Below, piece after piece: positions 55,800 to 64,000 of a stretch of DNA of 64,000 nt. This stretch comes from Erythrophleum ivorense (taxonomy: Eukaryota > Streptophyta > Magnoliopsida > Fabales > Fabaceae), in assembly GCA_026724425.1 (NCBI GenBank), contig JAIUCV010000117.1, forward strand, positions 1,645,501 to 1,709,500, given 5' to 3'. Under the pieces are notes generated by a model, which was not told the origin of the DNA, made no database searches, and saw nothing but the letters and a program-made list of their open reading frames with translations. The position numbers and the translations under genes are program-made. The stretch's first letter is position 1; each line of letters opens with the position of its first letter.

Positions 55800-58700
55800 A
55801 TACGAAGATATTTTTCAACTGCCAAATCGAACCCGTCAAAGGCACCGTTTCCGTGACACTAATTTGGCATTTCAAGAATCTACGCAACTCCTGAATTTCA
55901 TGACACTATGCATTTACAACATATAAAGGTATACTAAAATTTGGTCAAATACATATTCCAGATACTTCAAACTCCTATACTCGCATTCGTCATAACGTAA
56001 GATCATATGTCTTAAACGTGAGTTTTGTAAAAATATATATAAATTTTATTGCACGCAATATGTTATCAAACAATCGTAATTGTATGCAAACAGTTCAAAT
56101 ACGAAATTCAAGACATGTGGTAAAAGAGAGGCTGCATATATTATACCGAATCATAATATTGTTACACGACATTAAATCATACTATTCCCTCATAAAGTTG
56201 TCTATGTATTTTAACCCGTGAATGTGTATTCTCATCTCCGACACATTTCTGCTATCATCCCAGCAAAACCAATGCGAATGAACGATCGACATAAACTGAC
56301 AATGATATTCGAGATTACCAGCAAAATCTAATAACCAACTTTATACATTGCATAATCACGAGAAAATTTATGCCGACTATGCTCATCTTACATGTCATAT
56401 AACCAGAACATAACTATTCTCAAAAAGACAACTGAATACAACCGTAAAAGGAACTATACTAAAATAAAATGAAGCTAAATCCTATGTAAAAGTATTGAGA
56501 CCAAACCATAAATAAATACGATAAAACCAACACAACACGACCGACAATTTCTGAATCCAAAACTATTCTCATATACAAATTTCTAATAGTAGAACCCGTG
56601 AAGCATCTCAAACGGACCAAATCATGGCCACAATAATCCAAGCATATAAAAGACCCCTTTTAATATTGCGTTTAACTCAACACGAAAGATATAACGTGTT
56701 TATCGTTACAATACGAAGATATAATAGAAACACCATAACGAAAAAAATATATAAAAAACCAAATCCCTTATCCAATAAGACGTATAAATCACACCATAGA
56801 TCACGCATACTTCACCCTTGTCGACGAATCCATACGCGGTTTCTTCCTTCCCAACCTATTTCAATACATATAACTATTTATTTATGCCAAGATTGATCAA
56901 ATCCAGATTCTAGACGAACAAAGGAAGAGAAAATAATCAAAAACTCAAAAGATAAGTCTATCCATGGTAACCCTAGTACTTTTAGGGGAAATTTCATTAA
57001 TGATAATCCACGCATAGCAGTCAGCAAAAAGAAAGCAGACTATGAGGAAATATTTCAGATTAGGTTTTCCGCAAGAACGTTTGTGCAGAGCAATCCGAGT
57101 TTCAGAACCATCTGGACCTCGTCTTCTGAGTATTCACCTCCCAACTTTGTATCTATATAGCATCAAACAGAGAATCACTTCTCCAGCAATCACAAAATCT
57201 ATAATTCAAATCTTACATTTTACGATGGTGTAGTCAATCCATACCGTGTTCCTTGGCTAGTTATAGATAAGGATTGAGCAACTAAAATTTCTTTAAACAG
57301 ACCTGCTGTATCTATTAGCTTATCAAAACAGCACTTGGTCGAAACTAAAGATCTAGCATTCATGTCTTACATGATAACAAACAAAGATATCAAAAGCCAT
57401 CAAATAAAGGTCACAAACCATGTATGAGTAACCAGCAGATTAGCGTATCTTATCAGCATCAAGTATCCAGCTAATTACTCCAAGCTCTGCACACAAACAT
57501 TACATTTGAAAAGAGAAAAAACAAAAAAAACAATAATATGATGAAGCAGAGAGAGACCAACGTTTAAGACACAAACCTGCAAGTTTGTCCAAAGAGATAA
57601 ACTCCTAAGGATCCTTGTGATGAGGAAGTCTCTAATCCTCTTCGCTATCATCCATGTACCAAGCCTCAATCACTCCTTATCTTCCATCCTAAGTAGAAAC
57701 AAACAACATTGAGAACTAATCATTGAATTCAATTAGCTACAGAAACTACAATAGTACTAATAGAGAAAATGTTCTGAAGCAAATCAAATTAGAAAAAATG
57801 TTAACTAATCTCCAGAGATGAGGCACCCTAAAATCCTATATGAAATATGAATTAAAGTGCTTGCAAGATTATCAAAAAGAAGTAGCTATAAACGAATCAA
57901 CCTAATCATAATTTTACTAAATAATAAATTTACCTTTGATTATGATTATTCCTTGCGTCGTCCTCTCTCACTCCAAAGAATATGAAGCCGGTTACGATGA
58001 ACAAATCAAATACAGGTCACAATATAATTTAAGGACTACTAATTTTTCTGTTTTGATTTTAAGGGCCAGGTTGCTCCCTCGGTATGACTATTTTTCTTCA
58101 CGATCTATAAGAAAAAACAAAATATTAAATTCCAATAAAATTAACGAACAACAAAAAACCTACAATCTTTATAATTAAAAGGAGTTCTCAAAGATGTAGT
58201 GGAGAAAGGAAACGAACCTACAAACTTTGATTTTTTCGGTGTGGCTTAATGGCTATCAACAACGTTAGGTGGAAGCATACATTTTCCCATATCCTTAGAT
58301 GGATTCAAAAGCACTGTATTTATAAGAACACATCGTTAGATTTGTATGAGAGATGACAAAAACTATTTATATAAAAATAGAGCACAGCAAGAAAACAGCT
58401 AAACCTAAGCAACCAAAAAAAAGAAAACTCACGTAAAAAAAAAAAATATGAGAGATTCATAAATATTCATAGGAAAAGTAATTTAGGAGACATCGAGAAA
58501 CAGAACATATCAAACGTATCGAGAAACACACAAAACTTAAAAGAATTAATGAATAATTTAATAAATCAAGACAAAATATTACCCACCAGAATTATCTATC
58601 GAAATCATATTCTCTTCTTCTTCAATCATTCGACTTGTCTCAAACACACAAAATCATGATTCTGTACTTTTTCCATGTTCATCGTTGATCATATACCCAA

Positions 58701-59430
58701 AACAAAATAACGAATAAAAGAATAATGTTCATGTAAACTGAAAATCAGTGTTATCAAATCAAAGGAAAGCAAATTGTTTTAAAAGAGAAGAAGCAAACAT
58801 ATCAAAACAAAAAGATCATCGAGTATACTCGTACCTAAATATATGTACTGGTTTTGATGGGGAAGTTGATATTCGTTTGACTGTTATTTTCTTACGATCT
58901 GAAGGGAAAAAAACAAACCAATTTCATGTTAGATTCTGACAAAACAAAAAAAGAACAACAAAGAAACCTAAATTTGCACAAAAACCTAAAAGAAAGCATA
59001 GCAAGAAAAGGTACATGTAAACCCTAGAACAATAACCGAAAATATAAACGACGACCAATATGAGAGATGGGAATAGTATTTATAGCAAATATTATTTAGG
59101 TCTGCGTTTTGAATTTTCTCTTTTTAAATCTATGAGAATGCTCAAGAGAACCGAATATTCATTTTTATTATTAGATACCGAATTTTAATAATCCCATAAA
59201 CATAGATATGAATCTATCATCTTCAACAAATTGGAAGTTATCCTTTTAGGATTTATTTATTTGGAATATACGAATTTATCTCCTAACCAACAAACAAAGG
59301 AAATCTTCTTTTTTCTTTAATTCTAATTATTCTTTAATCAAACGTATTAACAGAAAGACGTAATTAGACACGCTAATCTTCGTATTCATTAAGGGCAAGA
59401 GGGTAATCATTAGTGAGGACGATTCTGGTG
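55800..59430. other. Helitron 5' region without recognised genes
   Basis: About 3.6 kb of AT-rich sequence between the Helitron 5' terminus and its first gene. Open frames are short and show no Rep, helicase or RPA motifs. It may contain upstream exons too short to recognise, or decayed captured DNA. Confidence 0.5.
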
Positions 59431-59460
59431 CGTTTTTACTTCGCAAATAATAGTATAGAT

Positions 59461-59944
59461 ATTTACGAAAAGAATTGATTTGAGAAAAGATTCATGAGCT
59501 TTATGAGAAAGTTGTCTCGAGAATTATGATATGTAGCTAGTAGCATGAAGTTTTTTATGGGGGAAATTAAAACCAACCATGATGGAAAGTTTGACTTTTA
59601 CGCTGCGTTTTGACGCATCTATAGCTAGTTGACTTGCATTGCATGCCGTTTAGAGAAAAAAAAGAAAATCATGTATGTTGTTCGCATTGTTGGGGAAGAG
59701 CAATGTGTGTGACGTTTTTAATTCCCTTTCCCAAAAATATATTCCACTGCCGGGGTTCGAACCCGGAACAATTCAAGGAAAGAGCAAGTTGTTTAACCGG
59801 TGTGCTACAGTGGAGCTTCTGCTAATGTTTAGCTTTAACTCTATATAACATATAAAATTGTATATTGACAACTAGGCTTGAAAGTTACTGAGCCAGGTGT
59901 ATATCTACATTTGCAAGTTTCAAAATGTTCACTTTTGAGTTTTA
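59461..59944. repeat. Duplicated block, copy D, right of Helitron
   Basis: Continues the block cut by the Helitron: ATTCATGAGCTTTATGAGA, then ATGATATGTAGC and AAAACCAACCATGATG, matching 28739-28890, followed by a tRNA-like sequence. It ends where a GC-rich segment starts. Confidence 0.75.
59743..59814 (-). pseudogene. tRNA-like sequence, copy D (72 nt)
   Basis: Acceptor stem TCCACTG/CAGTGGA and T arm CCGGG-TTCGAAC-CCCGG are perfect, and box A and box B are kept. The middle (CTTGCTCTTTCCTTGAATTG) differs from copies A-C and does not pair as an anticodon arm. Confidence 0.73.
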
Positions 59945-59952
59945 TTTTAACA

Positions 59953-60142
59953 TGAGAGCTCTGCTCACCGCCGACACAAAACAGAGCACCACGGAGGAGG
60001 AAAAGAAGAGAAGCCCTCCCACGAAGCCGGACGGCGCCGGAATCCGAGGAGGCACGCCGGAATGAGAAGCAGATCTACAAGATCTAAATCGCTTCGAAGG
60101 AGAGAAAAGAGGGGCGCGTAGCCCACGCGCAAAGACAGAAGT
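59953..60142. other. GC-rich insert of unknown origin
   Basis: About 190 bp, markedly more GC-rich than its surroundings (GCCGGACGGCGCCGGAATCC). It separates copy D from a further fragment of the tRNA-like block (TTTATGCTACAATGGAGC at about 60153-60171). No open frame or family recognised. It could be part of a retroposon 5' region. Confidence 0.4.
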
Positions 60143-60231
60143 TTGTTATTCTGTTTATGCTACAATGGAGCTTTTATTGTTTAAGAACTATAATATGATA
60201 TATCATCATGTATATGGACAACTAGCTTGAA

Positions 60232-62740
60232 TGACTAAAGATCACAAAAGATCTTTCAGTAGTTTGTGTAAGTGAGAAGCCCAAGGCTGAAGCCCATGTC
60301 ACAAGGAGCTCCGTAACGAAGCCCGTTCACGTAAAGAAGAAGAAGACAAAAGACATTGGAGCCGTTAAAACAGAGAAAGAAAAGATGCCTTGTTCAAATA
60401 GATTCTCTGTTCTCTCAGTTGCAGGAAATGAGGAAGACCAAGACAGCTGTGCAATTGAGATAAGATTGCTAGCTAAGGCTCTGTAAATGTTATCTTTCTT
60501 CTAGCACCTTCCTCCCTTCTATATATAAGACCATGTATCTCCCTTGTATGGTTTTCATCGAGAATAATAAACAAGTTCAGTAAAATCACTTTCTTCTCAG
60601 TTCTCTTTATGGTATCAGAGCCATACATGCTCTAACAGGCGAAGTATGGCCGATTCGTTGTCACCGTACCCGTTTCCGAGTAACGTTCACGTCTTGAGCT
60701 CTGTCACGCTCAAGTTGTCTGATTCCAATTACTTACTGTGGAAAACACAGTTTGAGTCGCTGCTCTCCAGTCAGAAGCTCCTCGGCTTCATCAACGGCAC
60801 AGTTGCAGCTCCTCCGTCGTCCGATACTGTTATTGTTGATGGTGTCCCCACAGTTCAACCAAACCCACAGTTTGAGGCTTGGTTCTGTACCGATCAGCTT
60901 GTCCGGTCATGGCTGTTCGGAACGCTGTCCGAAGAAGTACTTGGTGTAGTTCACAATCTCTCGACGTCTCGTGAGATCTGGATCTCTCTCGCCGAACACT
61001 TCAATCAAAGCTCCTTGGCTCGCCAATTTGCCTTAAAGCGCCAGCTCCAGTTTCTCACCAAGAAAGGCAAGACCTTGGCGGCATATATCAGAGAATTGAA
61101 GACGATTTGTGATGCTCTAGCCTCCATTGGGAAACCGGTGGATGAGGAGATGAAGATCTTCGGCTTCCTCAATGGTTTAGGCAAAGAGTACAATGCCGTC
61201 ACTACTGCCATTCAAAGAGATCTCTCAAAATTGACTCCACCGACGTTTAATGATGTAGTAACTGAGGTACAGACTTATGACTACAAGTTGCAGGCTTATG
61301 AAGCAGAGGAGTCAGTCAATGCGCAACTGGCCTTCAACACACAAACCTCTGACTCTACAAACACCTACAAGTCTAGTTCTCAGGGCTACAACCAGGGCTA
61401 TAATCCGGGCCAGAGAGGTGGACGAGGACGATCTGGTCAGTTTCGTGGCAGAGGAGGATACACATCCCGAGGAAGAGGCTTTTCCCAGCATCAGTCAAAC
61501 AACAATGGTGGCGGAGACCGTCCCATATGTCAAATCTGTGGGAGAGTTGGCCACACTGCAGTAAAATGTTACAACCGGTTTGACAATAATTATCAAGGTC
61601 AAGACACTCCAAAGGCATTCACGGCTCTCCACACTAGTGACACCACTGGGAAAGAATGGTCCCCTGATTCTGGAGCTTCAGCTCACATCACGGCAAGTAG
61701 AGAAAACCTTCAAACATCATCCCCGTATGAAGGTAATGAAACCATTATGGTGGCTGATGGAGCCTATCTTCCCATCACTCATGTTGGCTCAACCAATATC
61801 ACCTCTGCTACAGGTAATATCCCCCTGAGAGATGTCTTGGTTTGTCCTGAAATTCAGAAGTCTCTGTTGTCTGTGTCTAAACTGTGTGATGATTATCCCT
61901 GTGGTGTGTGGTTTGACTCTCATAAAGTATGCGTTGTTGATGTGAATGTTCAGCAAGTGGTAGCAAAGGGGCCTCGGGTTAAAGGCTTGTATACGTTGGA
62001 GAATCAAGATTTGGTAGCTCTCTATTCGAACAGGCAGTGTGCAGCAGCAGAGGATATATGGCATCACAGATTGGGACATTCCAACATCAAGATTCTCCAA
62101 CAACTTGAAAGCAGCAAGGATATTGTAGTTAATAAGAGCAGAAGTAGTCTCATCTGTGAGCCTTGCCAGATGGGAAAGTGTAGTAGATTGCAGTTTATTT
62201 CTTCTCCTTCTCGTGTTTTAGGACCCTTAGATCGAATCCACTGTGATCTTTGGGGACCCTCTCCGGTTGTATCAACTCTGGATTTTAAATATTATGCCGT
62301 CTTTATCGATGACTTCTCTCGGTTCTCTTGGTTCTATCCACTGAAAGCCAAATCAGAGTTCTTTTCTGTATTCACAGCTTTTCAAAAGCTAGTCGAAAAC
62401 CAATTTGGAACCAAAATCAAGGTGTTTCAAAGTGATGGAGGAGGAGAATTTGTAAACAAGAGACTTCAACAACATTTTGTAGAGAGTGGGATCAAACACC
62501 TGATGTCGTGTCCCTATACTCCTCAGCAAAATGGATTGGCTGAGAGAAAGCATAGACATATTGTGGAGCTTGGTTTGTCTATGCTCTTCCACAGCAACAC
62601 ACCTCTGAGTTATTGGGTGGAAGCTTTCTTCTCAGCTAACTTCATCTGCAATCTACTACCAATGGCTGTATTGGACAAGGTCAGTCCATTTGAGGTTCTG
62701 TATACGGAAAAGCCAACCTACACAATGCTGCGAGTGTTTG
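60232..62740 (+). mobile_element. Copia retrotransposon 2, truncated by a Gypsy insertion
   Basis: The left LTR probably starts TGACTAAAGATC at 60232 and ends near 60599. It has a TATA-like CTATATATAAG at about 60519-60529. TGGTATCAGAGCC at 60610-60622 is an initiator tRNA-Met primer-binding site. The gag-pol frame starts at 60646 and is lost at 62740, where the Gypsy LTR begins. RT, RNase H and the 3' LTR are not in the window. Confidence 0.8.
60646..62740 (+). pseudogene. Copia 2 gag-protease-integrase, 3' truncated
   Basis: About 698 residues of Copia polyprotein. Gag: LKLSDSNYLLWKTQFESLL then LFGTLSEEVLGVVHNLSTS. A Gly/Arg-rich linker and a CCHC knuckle CQICGRVGHTAVKC follow. Then protease WSPDSGASAHIT, the integrase zinc region (WHHRLGHSNIKIL, CEPCQMGKC) and the integrase core (HCDLWGP, FQSDGGGEFVNKRLQ, YTPQQNGLAERKHR). 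Copia sequence ends at YTMLRVF; the following 40 residues (VMQHHDTFASLPCLLLLDFL) are read from the Gypsy LTR and are not part of the protein. The open frame is otherwise undamaged. Confidence 0.9.
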
Positions 62741-63088
62741 TGATGCAGCATCATGATACCTTCGCTAGTCTCCCATGTCTGCTTTTATTAGATTTCCTTT
62801 TCTTGTTTGATTTCCTTTTATTAGATTTTCCTATTTTTACAAGAGTTAGGTTATTATGAACCGCCTCTTAAGTCCTATATATAGCGTTGTAAGTTGGCTT
62901 TAACATTCAGTTTTTGAAAGACAATAAACTAGAGTTTTCTCTAAAGCCTTGCATTGATTCGATTCTGTCATCAATTCAAGAGCCTTGTGTTGATTTTGAT
63001 TAAGTTCATCAACCCAAGAAGTCAGGTCTCTAGAGATTTATTACAAATCTCTAGATTTGAGCTGAGTTACCGTTGTTACGCTGCGCCA
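62741..63088 (+). repeat. Gypsy 5' LTR
   Basis: About 348 bp from TGATGCAGCATCATG to TGCGCCA. It carries a TATA-like CTATATATAGCG at 62875-62886. The start is fixed by the point where Copia 2 integrase homology ceases and the end by the adjacent primer-binding site. The partner LTR lies outside the window. Confidence 0.75.
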
Positions 63089-63138
63089 GGTTGGTATCAG
63101 AGCTTTGCTACGCTCCTCAGAAATTTTTTCCGGTCACC

Positions 63139-64000
63139 ATGGCGAGACCTCGTCGCGTACCTGTTCGCACCGAAGCAGAAATCACCCGTGATGCAATTGC
63201 TGAGCTTCAAGCCCAGCTGCAAACTATCACGGCCGCCCTTCAAAACCTCCCCGTTCTGCACAACCCTCCACCACCCCCTGCAGGCAACCCCGCCGCTGTT
63301 CACCTTGACGAACCCGCGGGAGAAGACGATGGAGATGAGAACCAGTTCGCTGATAATCCTTTTGCTCCTCTCTTTAATAACCGCACACTTGCTCGTGATG
63401 CTGGTCCAGGCGTTAATGCAGATTTTTACTGGGAATCTGGATTTAAAACAGAGATCCCAGAATTCCATGGAAATTCTTCAGCCGAGGAACTTCTCGATTG
63501 GATTGTCACCGTTGAAGAAATCCTAGAATTCAAACGAGCACCAATGGACCGATGTGTTCCTGTTCTCACAATGCGGTTTCGCAACCGAGCAGCAGCATGG
63601 TGGACACAATTGAAATCGACTCGCGCTCGCCTGGGCAAGCCTAAAATCTTGTCATGGGACAAGTTGAAATCCAAGCTCAAGAAAACATTCTTACCCTATA
63701 ATTACGAGCAGATCAAGTTCCAGCGTCTTCATCACGTCCGCCAGGGAACTCGTTCTGTCGCTGATTACTCAACAGAATTTTTCTTGCTGCTTACTCGCGT
63801 CGACATTCAAGATTCCGAATGTCAATTAGTTGCTCGATTCACTGCCGGTCTTCGTCAACAAATTCAACACACCATCAACTTATTTAATCCATTGACGTTG
63901 TCAGAAGCTCACCAGCAAGCACTCACCATTGAATCGCAAACGCGAGGAAATTTTTCTTGGACTACTTCTCGTCCGCCTAGCCCTGTTCACCAACTGAATT
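63139..64000 (+). CDS. Gypsy gag protein, incomplete at window end
   Basis: Open frame of 287 codons reaching the window edge without a stop. It starts MARPRRVPVRTEAEITRDAI with a coiled-coil-like AIAELQAQLQTITAALQNL. A Pro-rich and acidic linker follows, then a Retrotrans_gag domain: IPEFHGNSSAEELLDWI, AAAWWTQLKSTRARLGK, SWDKLKSKLKKTFLPYNY, LHHVRQGTRSVADYSTEF, LVARFTAGLRQQIQHTIN. Order and spacing are typical of Gypsy gag. The zinc knuckle, protease and pol would follow outside. Confidence 0.88.
   Translation, partial: MARPRRVPVRTEAEITRDAIAELQAQLQTITAALQNLPVLHNPPPPPAGNPAAVHLDEPAGEDDGDENQFADNPFAPLFNNRTLARDAGPGVNADFYWESGFKTEIPEFHGNSSAEELLDWIVTVEEILEFKRAPMDRCVPVLTMRFRNRAAAWWTQLKSTRARLGKPKILSWDKLKSKLKKTFLPYNYEQIKFQRLHHVRQGTRSVADYSTEFFLLLTRVDIQDSECQLVARFTAGLRQQIQHTINLFNPLTLSEAHQQALTIESQTRGNFSWTTSRPPSPVHQLN

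Larger units (their letters stand above)
42658..59459 (-). mobile_element. Helitron, 16.8 kb, both termini present
   Basis: On the minus strand it begins TCTATACTATTATTTGCGAA (from 59459) and ends with a hairpin GCCCGCGCTGCAAGCGGCGG (about 42666-42690) followed by CCCGTACCTAG. The last bases CTAG are at 42658-42661. The 5' neighbour is A and the 3' neighbour is T, as required for Helitron insertion between A and T without target duplication. The flanks, joined across the element, line up with the uninterrupted paralogue at 32030-32110. Contents on the minus strand: remains of about five RPA70-like genes and a helicase gene. A Rep domain was not found. Confidence 0.93.
62741..64000 (+). mobile_element. 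Gypsy LTR retrotransposon, 5' part, continues past window
   Basis: LTR, then TGGTATCAGAGC at 63092-63103 (initiator tRNA-Met primer-binding site), then a gag frame from 63139. It is nested in Copia 2 and therefore inserted later than it. Confidence 0.85.

Noticed and set aside
58580..58650. Short reading resembling the start of an F-box (PPELSIEII)
   Set aside because: Only a few residues match, there is no continuation and no start context.
29242..59814. Calling the tRNA-like copies functional tRNA genes
   Set aside because: The anticodon stem does not pair in any copy and the D arm is weak, so they cannot be assigned an amino acid.
1..64000. CRISPR arrays, operons, riboswitches
   Set aside because: No regular spacer-repeat array or prokaryotic gene arrangement exists. 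The sequence is plant nuclear DNA.

Overview
The window is nuclear DNA of a Brassicaceae plant, very probably Arabidopsis or a close relative. Genes have introns with GT-AG borders, intergenic DNA is AT-rich, and plant-specific families appear (PPR-E, GeBP/DUF573, NAC, A1B aspartic protease). The transposons carry termini typical of Arabidopsis. From memory, the order PPR / small unknown protein / aspartic protease / TcdA-like / complex I 75-kDa subunit matches the A. thaliana chromosome 5 block around AT5G37570-AT5G37510. The protease sequence differs from the A. thaliana protein as I recall it, so a sister species or diverged haplotype is likely. No bacterial feature is present.

Region 1 (1-28.5 kb) is gene-bearing. 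It holds an intact PPR gene, a short unknown plant protein gene, a 5.1-kb MULE DNA transposon (5859-10970, 9-bp target duplication, ~325-bp inverted repeats), a nepenthesin-like protease, a poly-A retroposon, two copies of one MITE family flanking a TcdA-like E1 gene, the complex I gene EMB1467, and a head-to-head GeBP-like gene with a tandemly amplified exon-intron unit. The gap between EMB1467 and the GeBP gene carries three TGGGCY site II motifs.

Region 2 (28.5-42.6 kb) is a mosaic of diverged duplicated blocks. Each block carries a minus-strand tRNA-like sequence with perfect acceptor and T stems and a broken anticodon arm. Inserted into the blocks are a hAT-type MITE, a CACTA end, a young Copia element (32606-37260; 246-bp LTRs with one difference; target duplication GTTTC), an F-box remnant and a single-exon NAC-like gene with an acidic 20-residue repeat.

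Region 3 (42658-59459) is one 16.8-kb minus-strand Helitron with both termini. It was inserted into another of these blocks, and the related sequence at 32.03-32.10 kb serves as a paralogous empty site. It carries a Pif1-type helicase gene lacking a recognisable Rep (HUH) part, remains of about five RPA70-like OB-fold genes (two look intact), and a counter-oriented fragment of a different Helitron polyprotein.

Region 4 (59.5-64 kb) holds another tRNA-like block, a Copia element broken in its integrase by a Gypsy element, and the 5' LTR, primer-binding site and gag of that Gypsy element, which runs off the window end.

The host genes serve organelle RNA processing (PPR), tRNA modification (TcdA-like, inferred), respiration (EMB1467), proteolysis and transcription. 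They do not form a pathway. The strongest candidates for something undescribed are the tRNA-like family, the exon-intron array in the GeBP gene, and the Helitron rich in RPA genes but apparently without Rep.
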